64,000 nt of DNA, taken from positions 2,852,001 through 2,916,000 of the forward strand of contig NZ_JBHUNX010000001.1 of the NCBI RefSeq assembly GCF_042685645.1, in the 5' to 3' direction. Both the position numbers and the translations under genes were made by a program. The number at the start of each line of letters is the position of its first letter. Within the stretch, counting starts at the first letter, position 1. The notes under the pieces are model-generated. The model was not told where the DNA came from, made no database searches, and saw only the letters and a program-made list of their open reading frames with translations. Source of the DNA: Salininema proteolyticum (GTDB lineage Bacteria > Actinomycetota > Actinomycetes > Mycobacteriales > Micromonosporaceae). Positions 1 to 6,843 of this stretch are shown here, piece by piece.

Positions 1-1
1 C

Positions 2-565
2 GTCCTCAAGGAGTCGTTCTCCCACTCCCATAATGAGATCGCCGAGATCCTGGACATCTCGACGGCGAACTCGCAGCAGGTGTTCAGCCGCGCCAAGCGG
101 CACCTGGCCGACGCGAAGCGCACGGCGGAGATAGACCGGGCCGCCGCCGAGCAGATCATCGAGGAGTTCCTCCGGGCCGCCGCCAGCGGCGACACCGACG
201 CCCTGGTGGGGATGCTGACCGAGGACGCCGTCACCATCGGCGACGGCGGCGGGGTCATCCACGCCGCGCGCAAGCCCGTCGTCGGGGCCGCACGCGTCGC
301 GAAACTGGTCAAGGGCCTGTTCAACCCGTCGGCGCGCCAGCTGGAGATGGTCGGCGGCAAGCCGGACATGTACTTCAGCACGGCCAACGGCGGGCCGGCG
401 CTCGTCGTCGCGGTCGGCGAGCGCCTCGTCGGAGTCCTGAGCCTGGCCTTCGAGGACGGGCGTATCTCCGCGATCTACAACGCCGTCAACCCCGCCAAGC
501 TCGGGGCCTTCGAGCGTGAATGGGGCGCCGGGGAGCACGGCGAACCGCTCTTCACCTATAAGTGA
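2..565 (+). CDS. ECF41/SigJ-type RNA polymerase sigma factor, C-terminal part (5' end outside window)
   Basis: The reading frame is open from base 2, so the gene begins upstream of the window. The first ~35 visible residues are a sigma-70 region 4 helix-turn-helix (HNEIAEIL, then STANSQQVFSRAKRHL). The rest (from about base 150) is a SnoaL/NTF2-like extension of ~130 residues. This fusion is the hallmark of the ECF41 (SigJ) group, in which the extension modulates sigma activity in place of a separate anti-sigma factor. The adjacent oxidoreductase gene fits the usual ECF41 neighbourhood. Regions 2 and 3 lie outside the window. Confidence 0.88.
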   Translation, partial: VLKESFSHSHNEIAEILDISTANSQQVFSRAKRHLADAKRTAEIDRAAAEQIIEEFLRAAASGDTDALVGMLTEDAVTIGDGGGVIHAARKPVVGAARVAKLVKGLFNPSARQLEMVGGKPDMYFSTANGGPALVVAVGERLVGVLSLAFEDGRISAIYNAVNPAKLGAFEREWGAGEHGEPLFTYK

Positions 566-642
566 CCCGCTTCACTCCTGATTCGTGTCAGTTTTCCGCG
601 CCCTCCCGGGTTCAAGGGGGTGACACGAACTCAGGAGGAACC

Positions 643-1764
643 ATGAACCATCGCATAGTCATCCTCGGAGGCGGATACGCCGGGGCCCACGCCGCCTCGC
701 GGATCGCCCGCGGCCTGCGGGCCCCGGACGCCTCCGTCACCCTCGTCAACGCCGAGCCGAACTTCGTGGAGCGCGTGCGGCTGCACCAGGTCGCCGCGGG
801 CCAGGACGTGGAGCCGGTCCGGCTCGACGACCTGTTGGCCGGGACGGGTGTCCAGACGCGCGTCGCCCGCGTGACGGGGCTGGACGCCGACGCCGCGACC
901 GTTTTCACCGACCGGGGCGAGCTGGAATACGACACCCTCGTCTACGCCCTGGGCAGCACGGGCCGGGCGCCCGAGGGGACGTTCACGCTCTCCGACCACG
1001 GCGGCGCGCTTCGCCTGCGCGAGCACTTGGGTTCGCTGCGGCCGGGCGATCCCGTGCGGGTCGTCGGCGGAGGGCTGACCGGGCTGGAGGCCGCCACCGA
1101 GATAGCCGAGTCGCGACCCGACCTGTCGGTGTCGCTGGCGACGTCCGGCCGGCTGGGGTCCTGGCTGGCCCCGGGCGCGCGGCGGCACGTCCGCGAGGCG
1201 TTCGCGCGGTTGGGGATCGCCGTCGAGGAGGGCACGACCGTCCGCCCCGGGGAGGGCGAGGGCACTACCGTCTGGTGTGCCGGTTTCGACGCCTCCTCAC
1301 TGGCCGCGGACACGGTGCTGGAGACGGCCGAGGACGGGCGGATCCGGGTGGACCGGACCATGCGGTCGGCCTCCCACCCGGACGTCTACGCCGTGGGGGA
1401 CAGCGCCTTCGTGCGGGGGCCGGGAGGCCGGGCCTGCGAGATGCGCTGCGGCATGGGCGTTCCGCAGGCGTGGCAGGCCGCGAACGCCATCGTGAGCCGC
1501 CTGGCGGGGCGCCGTCCGTCTCATTACCCGCTCGGCTACCTCCACCAGGGGATCAGCCTGGGGCGCAGGGACGGTGTCATACAGTTCGTCCGCTGGGACG
1601 ACCGGGCGCGGCGCGGCTACCTCAAGGCCGCGGCCGCGGCCCGTTACAAGGAGGCCGTCTGCCGGTTCGCCATCGCCTCGGTGCGCTGGCCGTCGTACTT
1701 CCCGACGCGTCGCCGCGCCGTGGTCGCCGCTCCCGCGCTACGCGGCGATGAGGCCCACGCCTAG
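643..1764 (+). CDS. NAD(P)/FAD-dependent oxidoreductase (NDH-2-like)
   Basis: 373 residues. Start chosen at ATG 643, preceded by AGGAGG at 633-638; the frame is open back to 562 but lacks a better site. Residues 9-14 (GGGYAG) are the N-terminal FAD dinucleotide-binding loop, a second GGGLTG near residue 141 is the NAD(P)H loop, and VYAVGDSA near 248 is the C-terminal FAD motif. The two-dinucleotide-fold plan matches type II NADH dehydrogenase/AIF-like flavoproteins, which pass electrons from NADH to quinones or small acceptors. It lies 77 bp after an ECF41 sigma gene, whose known partners are often oxidoreductases, so it is a plausible target. The 3' end overlaps the convergent membrane-protein gene by 27 bp. 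Confidence 0.88.
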   Translation: MNHRIVILGGGYAGAHAASRIARGLRAPDASVTLVNAEPNFVERVRLHQVAAGQDVEPVRLDDLLAGTGVQTRVARVTGLDADAATVFTDRGELEYDTLVYALGSTGRAPEGTFTLSDHGGALRLREHLGSLRPGDPVRVVGGGLTGLEAATEIAESRPDLSVSLATSGRLGSWLAPGARRHVREAFARLGIAVEEGTTVRPGEGEGTTVWCAGFDASSLAADTVLETAEDGRIRVDRTMRSASHPDVYAVGDSAFVRGPGGRACEMRCGMGVPQAWQAANAIVSRLAGRRPSHYPLGYLHQGISLGRRDGVIQFVRWDDRARRGYLKAAAAARYKEAVCRFAIASVRWPSYFPTRRRAVVAAPALRGDEAHA

Positions 1765-2142
1765 GGTCAGCACCGAGGCCGCCAGCAGGGCGGCCCCGGC
1801 CCACAGCAGGGCGATCCACTTGTTCGGCCGGGTGACCTCCCTCCCCATGGAGGAGAAGAAGAACCCGGCCGAAATCAGTGCCGCCGACACGAGGACGCCG
1901 GCCCGGGCCAGCCAGCCCGGGAGGCCCTCCAGCGCGGTGGCGTCGGCCAGGACGGCGCACACCAGCCCCAGGGTCACGAGCACGCCGGCGTGGGCGTGGC
2001 CCGCTCGGGCGAAGGCCTTCTGGAAGTCGGTCATGGGGACCTGGCCCCGCACGATCCTCAACAGGAAGGTTCCGCCGAACTCGATGGTCACGATGGTGAT
2101 CAGTCCGATTCCGGCCGTGGTGGCGGCCGCTTCGCTCAACAT
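1738..2142 (-). CDS. Four-helix membrane protein of unknown function
   Basis: 134 residues, almost entirely hydrophobic, with four predicted membrane helices (about residues 5-28, 47-65, 78-97, 107-130). A short charged loop, RIVRGQVPMTDFQKAFARAG, follows helix 1 and carries conserved-looking H49/H51 (GHAHAG). No family is recognised with certainty; it resembles small actinobacterial integral-membrane proteins often found beside TetR regulators. A 15-bp sequence at 2183-2197, upstream of its start, recurs in the promoter of the nearby tetR gene, suggesting shared control. The 3' end overlaps the convergent oxidoreductase. Confidence 0.7.
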   Translation of the reverse strand: MLSEAAATTAGIGLITIVTIEFGGTFLLRIVRGQVPMTDFQKAFARAGHAHAGVLVTLGLVCAVLADATALEGLPGWLARAGVLVSAALISAGFFFSSMGREVTRPNKWIALLWAGAALLAASVLTLGVGLIAA

Positions 2143-2182
2143 GGTGGTCCTCCGTTCGCGTTCCGGTGCTCCGCCCCTGACT

Positions 2183-2197
2183 TTACAATGTCAAGAT
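2183..2197. promoter_or_regulatory. Candidate TetR operator, copy 1
   Basis: TTACAATGTCAAGAT, 41-55 bp upstream of the membrane-protein gene start. It matches 13 of 15 bases with TTGCAGTGTCAAGAT at 3010-3024, which overlaps the -35 box of the tetR gene. On the minus strand it contains a perfect TTGACA (-35 type) hexamer. The pairing of two such sites with a linked TetR gene is the argument for an operator. Confidence 0.45.
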
Positions 2198-2237
2198 ACG
2201 GGCCGCAAGAAGTTTCCGACCTTGCCGCCGGGCCCGC

Positions 2238-2933
2238 TCACCCCTGCGAGGCCACCACCGCGGCGTCGTCCACCAGGCGCGCCATCGTCCGCGGCCGGGT
2301 GAAGACCGTGAGGTGCCCCGCCCGGGGGACGAGGACCAGGCGCGAGTTCCGCGCCGCATGGGCGAACTCCCGCTCGTCGGACCTGAAATGGTCCCTCTCC
2401 CCGTTGACGAACCAGACGGGTCCGCCGTATCCGCGCAGCGCCGCCAACGGATCGCAGGCCGACACCTCCCGAACCACGTCGGGCAGCACCTCGGAGTGCA
2501 TGCCGCCCTCGATCATGGCCCGGCCCGGCTCGCCGGGGACGGCCTTGCGCACGAGGTACTCGCTGACCCGGTCGACGGTCTCGGAATTGCGCGCGGCCAC
2601 CGCCGCCGCGGCGGTGAAGGCGCCGTGAAGCGCCCTCGACCGGCTGGTACAGCCGAAACCCATGAACCCGGCGGCCATACCGGGATGACGGGCGAGGAAC
2701 TCCATCCCGATGAACCCGCCCATCGACACGCCCGCCAGGAACGCCCTGCCGCCCAGGGCCTCCACCTCCTCGCGCACGGCCTCCACCGCCGCGTCCATCG
2801 TGAACCCCTCTCCCGACCGCCTTCCGTGCCCGGGAAAGTCGGGCAGACGGCATTCGGCCGCCGACCGCGAGGCCACCGGCCTCCACATCGTTCCGGACAT
2901 CCGGATACCGTGCAAGAACACCACAGGGACCAT
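2238..2933 (-). CDS. Alpha/beta hydrolase
   Basis: 231 residues with the alpha/beta-hydrolase order of motifs: HG oxyanion turn at the N-terminus (VVFLHGIRMSG), DFPGHGRR, the nucleophile elbow GVSMGG (Ser near residue 69), an acid in the VNGERD segment near 178, and a catalytic-type His in RAGHLTVF near 206. Substrate unknown; the family covers esterases, haloperoxidase-like and C-C hydrolases. It is divergent from the tetR gene starting at 3044 and on the same strand as the membrane-protein gene downstream; all three are probably controlled by that TetR. Confidence 0.88.
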   Translation of the reverse strand: MVPVVFLHGIRMSGTMWRPVASRSAAECRLPDFPGHGRRSGEGFTMDAAVEAVREEVEALGGRAFLAGVSMGGFIGMEFLARHPGMAAGFMGFGCTSRSRALHGAFTAAAAVAARNSETVDRVSEYLVRKAVPGEPGRAMIEGGMHSEVLPDVVREVSACDPLAALRGYGGPVWFVNGERDHFRSDEREFAHAARNSRLVLVPRAGHLTVFTRPRTMARLVDDAAVVASQG

Positions 2934-3009
2934 GGACGGCCCTCCTTTCTGCCCGCCATCCTATGGCGTGGAGGGCGATCGCGCCACACGCACGGCGACC
3001 CCGAAGTCG

Positions 3010-3037
3010 TTGCAGTGTCAAGATGTTGCGGTATGGT
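3010..3037 (+). promoter_or_regulatory. tetR promoter with overlapping candidate operator (copy 2)
   Basis: A -35-like TTGCAG (3010-3015), 16-bp spacer and -10-like TATGGT (3032-3037) end 6 nt before the GTG start at 3044, the geometry of a leaderless actinobacterial transcript. The 15-bp motif TTGCAGTGTCAAGAT (3010-3024), shared with 2183-2197, covers the -35 box, as expected for autorepression. Confidence 0.5.
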
Positions 3038-3043
3038 GACAGA

Positions 3044-3598
3044 GTGACACAAAAGGACAGTTACCATCACGGGAACCTGCGCCGAGCGCTCATGGACGCA
3101 GCCCTGGAAGAGCTCGACGAAAAGGGCCCCAGCGCCCTGAGCCTCCGGTCGCTGGCCAAGCGCACCGGCGTGTCCCACGCGGCCCCGGCCCACCACTTCC
3201 AGGACAAGACGGGGCTGCTCACCGCGATCGCCACCGAGGGCTTCCTCCTGTTCGGCGAGGCCCTGGCCCGCGAGCTGGAGACCACCGACAGCTACTCGGA
3301 ACTGGGGGTGGCCTACGTCGAGTTCGCCATCCGCCACCGAGCCCACTTCTCGGTCATGTTCCGCCCCGACCTGCTCCGCCTGGACGACGGGGAACTCATA
3401 GCCGCCAAGCAGAAGGCGTGGAACGTCCTGCAGAGCGGGGCCTCCCGGCTCGCACCGGACACCAGCGACAGCGCTGCGATCGCCGGATGGTCCATGGTCC
3501 ACGGCCTGGTCACCCTCCTCATGTCGGGCAACCTGCCCGCCGCATGGGCCGCCGACCCGCTCGAAACCGCGCGCGTCGTGACCCGGCGCCTCGGCTGA
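3044..3598 (+). CDS. TetR/AcrR family transcriptional repressor
   Basis: 184 residues from GTG 3044; upstream in-frame codons lie inside the divergent promoter and encode a low-complexity Arg-rich stretch, so they are not used. Residues 8-55 form a classic TetR DNA-binding domain (HHGNLRRALMDAALEEL, then LSLRSLAKRTGVSHAAPAHHF, DKTGLLTAIATEGF). The C-terminal ligand domain resembles the WHG-type TetR_C domain. It faces the alpha/beta hydrolase gene. The likely role is ligand-responsive repression of that gene, the small membrane protein and itself. Confidence 0.92.
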   Translation: MTQKDSYHHGNLRRALMDAALEELDEKGPSALSLRSLAKRTGVSHAAPAHHFQDKTGLLTAIATEGFLLFGEALARELETTDSYSELGVAYVEFAIRHRAHFSVMFRPDLLRLDDGELIAAKQKAWNVLQSGASRLAPDTSDSAAIAGWSMVHGLVTLLMSGNLPAAWAADPLETARVVTRRLG

Positions 3599-3657
3599 CC
3601 TGGAGGCTCGGCTGATCTAGACGCTGGGCCGATCTGGACGCCGGGCCGACCCGCTCC
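3590..3657. repeat. 17-bp degenerate tandem repeat, four units
   Basis: Four consecutive 17-bp units with no spacing: CTCGGCTGACCTGGAGG, CTCGGCTGATCTAGACG, CTGGGCCGATCTGGACG, and CCGGGCCGACCCGCTCC. The first unit contains the stop codon of tetR, so the array appears to have grown from the end of the gene. It lies just before the hairpin between two convergent genes. Confidence 0.7.
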
Positions 3658-3672
3658 CCGGCAGCACAAAGG

Positions 3673-3713
3673 CCGGGGGCGCCGCACGGTGACTGTGAGA
3701 GCGGCGCCCCCGG
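3673..3713. terminator. Hairpin between convergent tetR and tctA
   Basis: A perfect 13-bp stem (CCGGGGGCGCCGC at 3673-3685 with its complement at 3701-3713) and a 15-nt loop, located between the ends of the convergent genes. There is no T-tract, so it may act as an unusual or bidirectional terminator. Confidence 0.6.
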
Positions 3714-3725
3714 AACTCGCGGACG

Positions 3726-5234
3726 TCAGGCGTCCTGCAGTTCCCTATCCCTCGGGGACCGGGTCCGCAGCCACCTCGCCAGCGGCCACACCAGCACCAC
3801 GGCCAGCACCGCGTACAGCGCCCACGAGACGGGCCCTCCGATCAGCCCGCTCAAGTCGCCCCCTGACAGCTGCAGCGACATGCGGGCCTGGCGTTCGGCG
3901 ACGGGCCCCAGGATCACGCCCACGATCAACGGCAGCACCGGGAACCCGAACCGCCGCATCCCGAGCCCCACCAACCCCAGGATCAACAGCAGGAAGAGGT
4001 CGAACGGCTGCGCGTTGACCGCGTAGGCCCCCATGGCCGCGAAGAAGAGGATCCCGGCGAAGAGGTACGGCTTCGGGATCCGCAAGAGCTTGACCCACAG
4101 CGGGATCAGCGGCAGGTTGAGCACCAGCAGGAGCACGTTGCCGATGAAGAGGCTCGCGATCAGCGTCCACACCAGCGCCGACTCCTTCTCGAACAGGAGC
4201 GGGCCCGGCTGGATCCCGTAGGTCTGGAACGCCGCCAGCATGACCGCCGCCGTCGCGTTGGTGGGCAGGCCGATCGCCAGCATCGGCACGAGCGTCCCGG
4301 CCGCCGAGGAGTTGTTGGCCGCCTCGGGGCCCGCCACGCCCTCGATGGCGCCGTGACCGAACTCCTCGGGCTTCTTGCTGAGCTTCCGCTCGGTGATGTA
4401 GGACAGGAACGTCGGCACCTCGGCGCCCCCTGCGGGCATGGCGCCGAACGGGAAGCCGTACGCCGTCCCGCGCAGCCACGGGCCCCACGAACGCCTCCAG
4501 TCCTCCCGCCCCATCCACGGCTTGCCCACCGGGATGACCTCGTCCTTCACGGTCTTGAGCCGGCCGGCCGTCCACAGCGCCTCCCCGACGGCGAAGATCC
4601 CCACCGCGACGATGACGATGTCGATCCCGTCGGCCAGGTTCGCCATCCCGAACGTCAGCCGCTGCTGCCCGGTCACCTGGTCGATCCCGACGATGCCAAC
4701 GACCAGGCCGACTAGGAGGGCGATGAAGCCGCGGATCCGGCTGCCTCCCATGACCGAGGCCGTGGCGATGAACGCCAGCAGCATGATCGCCAGGTAGTCC
4801 GGCGCGCCGAGCCCGATGGCGAAGCTGACGGTCAAGGGGGTCAGGACGACCAGGAGCAGCGTGCCGATCAAGCCCGCCACGAACGACCCGATCGCCGCCG
4901 TCGCCAGCGCCGGGCCGCCCCTCCCCTTCTTGGCCATCTTGAAGCCCTCCAGCACCGTCACCACCGAGGAGGACTGCCCCGGGGTGTTGAGGAGGATCGA
5001 CGTGGTCGACCCGCCGTACATGCCGCCGTAGAAGATCCCGGCGAACATGATGAACGCCTGGGTGGGCTCCATCGCGTAGGTCACCGGCAGGAGCAGGGCC
5101 ACCGTCATGGCGGGACCCAGGCCCGGCAGCACGCCCACGGCCGTGCCGAGGGTGACGCCGAGGAGCGCGATGAGGAGGTTCCCGGGGCTGAGGACGGCGG
5201 CGAAGCCGTCGACCAGATTGGCGAAGTTCTCCAT
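3726..5234 (-). CDS. tctA: Tripartite tricarboxylate transporter, large permease subunit TctA
   Basis: 502 residues, the usual TctA length, with about 12 membrane helices. The N-terminal signature LGTAVGVLPGLGPAMTVALL (residues ~28-47) is characteristic of the family, as are PGQSSSVVTVLEGF (~86-99) and a second conserved region, GAEVPTFLSY (~261-270). In TTT systems TctA is the channel-forming subunit that works with TctB and a periplasmic/extracellular receptor, TctC, to import citrate or other carboxylates using the ion gradient. It is the last gene of the tctC-tctB-tctA operon and starts directly after the tctB stop codon. Confidence 0.95.
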   Translation of the reverse strand: MENFANLVDGFAAVLSPGNLLIALLGVTLGTAVGVLPGLGPAMTVALLLPVTYAMEPTQAFIMFAGIFYGGMYGGSTTSILLNTPGQSSSVVTVLEGFKMAKKGRGGPALATAAIGSFVAGLIGTLLLVVLTPLTVSFAIGLGAPDYLAIMLLAFIATASVMGGSRIRGFIALLVGLVVGIVGIDQVTGQQRLTFGMANLADGIDIVIVAVGIFAVGEALWTAGRLKTVKDEVIPVGKPWMGREDWRRSWGPWLRGTAYGFPFGAMPAGGAEVPTFLSYITERKLSKKPEEFGHGAIEGVAGPEAANNSSAAGTLVPMLAIGLPTNATAAVMLAAFQTYGIQPGPLLFEKESALVWTLIASLFIGNVLLLVLNLPLIPLWVKLLRIPKPYLFAGILFFAAMGAYAVNAQPFDLFLLLILGLVGLGMRRFGFPVLPLIVGVILGPVAERQARMSLQLSGGDLSGLIGGPVSWALYAVLAVVLVWPLARWLRTRSPRDRELQDA

Positions 5235-5747
5235 TTACAAGATCCCCTGAAGTATTCCGGCGGGCAGTCCCACGCCGAGGCCGATGGCGAAGCCGTAGAA
5301 GGTGGCCAACGCCAGCGCGGCGGCCACAACCAGAGCGACGATGTAGCGGCGGGTGCCGAGCACCACGGCCGAGCCGAAGTACAGCAGCCCCCCGGCGATG
5401 ACCCAGCCGAGCCAGTCCATCAACAGCGCGCTCGCGGCGAACACCGCGCACAACAGCCCGATGGTCCGCCAGTCCAGCCTTACGTCGGCCGCGTCGTCGC
5501 CCCTGCCGCCCCGCTTGACGTCCAGGGCGTAGAGGACGGCGAAGACCAGCAGGCCCCCGGCCAGGATGTAGGGGACGGGCCGCGGCCCGATGACGTCGTT
5601 GCCCGCCAGGTAGGAGCCGGTCCGGGAGGTGTCGAAGGCGACGAGCGCCGCCAGGAGGACGAGGAGCGCGCAGACGCCGTACTGGGCCTTGTCCGGGGCG
5701 CGCTCCTCCCCCGGCGCCTCGGGGCTGTCGGTCTCGACGGTGCTCAT
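5235..5747 (-). CDS. tctB: Tripartite tricarboxylate transporter, small permease subunit TctB
   Basis: 170 residues from ATG 5747, which overlaps the tctC stop by 4 bp (translational coupling). The frame is open far upstream but that part is antisense to other genes. Four membrane helices are visible (about residues 22-40, 58-75, 91-125 and 133-165), as is usual for TctB, the small membrane partner of TctA. It sits between the receptor and large-permease genes, the standard TTT order. Confidence 0.92.
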   Translation of the reverse strand: MSTVETDSPEAPGEERAPDKAQYGVCALLVLLAALVAFDTSRTGSYLAGNDVIGPRPVPYILAGGLLVFAVLYALDVKRGGRGDDAADVRLDWRTIGLLCAVFAASALLMDWLGWVIAGGLLYFGSAVVLGTRRYIVALVVAAALALATFYGFAIGLGVGLPAGILQGIL

Positions 5748-6733
5748 GAGAGGCCGAGCTCCTCGAGGACCGTGCCGACCTTCTCGTCCTCCGCGGCGAG
5801 GAAGTCGGTGAACTCGTCGCCGGCCAGGAAGGCGTCGTCCCAGCCCTGCTTCTCCAGCTCGTCCTGCCACTCCTGCGAGTCGTACATCTCCTCGAGCGCG
5901 TCGATCCACTTCTGCCGCTCGTCGTCGGAGATGCCGGGCGGGGCCACCCAGCCGCGCCAGTTGGTGAACACCAGGTCGATGTCCGACTCCAGCAGGGTCG
6001 GGACGTCGGGGAGGATGTCCAGGGTCTCCTCGGAGGAGACGCCCAGGACCTTGAGCTGTCCGGCGTCGATCTGGTCGATGAACTCGCCGATGCCGGTGGC
6101 GGCGAAGGCGACCTTGCCGCCGAGGACCGCCGGGAGCAGCTCGCCGCCGCCGTCGTAGGACACGTAGTTGACCTCGGCGGGGTCGATGCCCACCGTCTCG
6201 GCCAGCTGCATGGGCAGGAGGTGGTCGGGCCCGCCGGGCGAGGAACCGCCGCCGACGGCGAAGTCGCCCGGGTCGGCCTTCCACGCCTCGACGAGGTCGG
6301 CCATGGTGTCGTAGGGCGAGTCGGCGGGCACGACGATGCCGCCGGCCTCCTCGATAAGCCGGGCGACGGCGGTGGTGTCGGTCAGTTTGGCCTCGGAGTC
6401 CTGCGTGTAGGAGGCGCCCACGACGCCGAGCCCCATCTGCATGACGAGGTCGCCGTTGCCCTCCTCGTTCACCGTGCGCTGGAGGCCGACCGTGCCTCCG
6501 GCGCCGGAGAGGTTGAACACCTCGATGTTGTCGGCGATGCCGACGTCCTCCATGACCTTCGCGGCCACGCGGGCGGTGGTGTCGTAGCCGCCGCCGGGGC
6601 TGTTGGGGACCATGATGCGGGCCTCGCCCAGTCCCTCGCCGTCGTCCCGGTTCGCGGTCGCGCCGCAGGCGCTCACGGCCATGATGGGGGCGATCATCAA
6701 TGCGCCCAGTATGTTTCGTCTGGCAGTCTTCAT
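5744..6733 (-). CDS. tctC: Tripartite tricarboxylate transporter substrate-binding lipoprotein (TctC/Bug family)
   Basis: 329 residues from ATG 6733 (MKTARRN), chosen because it gives a proper signal peptide ending in the lipobox AVSAC with lipidated Cys23; the longer frame from 6775 adds 14 non-signal residues. The family signature MVPNSPGGGYDTTARVAA follows shortly after the signal. Two-lobe Bug receptors bind carboxylates (citrate, dicarboxylates, aromatic acids) and deliver them to TctA/B. It is the first gene of the operon and divergent from the sensor kinase, which probably responds to the same substrate. Actual ligand not predictable. Confidence 0.93.
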   Translation of the reverse strand: MKTARRNILGALMIAPIMAVSACGATANRDDGEGLGEARIMVPNSPGGGYDTTARVAAKVMEDVGIADNIEVFNLSGAGGTVGLQRTVNEEGNGDLVMQMGLGVVGASYTQDSEAKLTDTTAVARLIEEAGGIVVPADSPYDTMADLVEAWKADPGDFAVGGGSSPGGPDHLLPMQLAETVGIDPAEVNYVSYDGGGELLPAVLGGKVAFAATGIGEFIDQIDAGQLKVLGVSSEETLDILPDVPTLLESDIDLVFTNWRGWVAPPGISDDERQKWIDALEEMYDSQEWQDELEKQGWDDAFLAGDEFTDFLAAEDEKVGTVLEELGLS

Positions 6734-6818
6734 TCCGGTTGCACTTTCGTCTCGGCGTCGAGCGGTCTGAGACAATGGTCACCGCCCACCCGGCGAATGT
6801 CCCTAATGTGTCCATAGC

Positions 6819-6836
6819 GTTAATTGAGTTAATTGT
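6819..6836. promoter_or_regulatory. AT-rich 9-bp direct repeat in the tctC/sensor-kinase intergenic region
   Basis: GTTAATTGA followed immediately by GTTAATTGT, an AT-rich tandem pair in otherwise GC-rich DNA between the divergent tctC operon and the two-component genes. CitB-type regulators bind AT-rich repeated sites in such divergent promoters, so this is a candidate binding site or promoter core; binding is inferred. Confidence 0.4.
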
Positions 6837-6843
6837 GTTCACG

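Noticed and set aside
586..642. Full ECF41 promoter upstream of the oxidoreductase
   Set aside because: Only a partial -35 element is seen, and the CGTC -10 element is not at the required 16-17 bp spacing; kept only as a low-interest observation.
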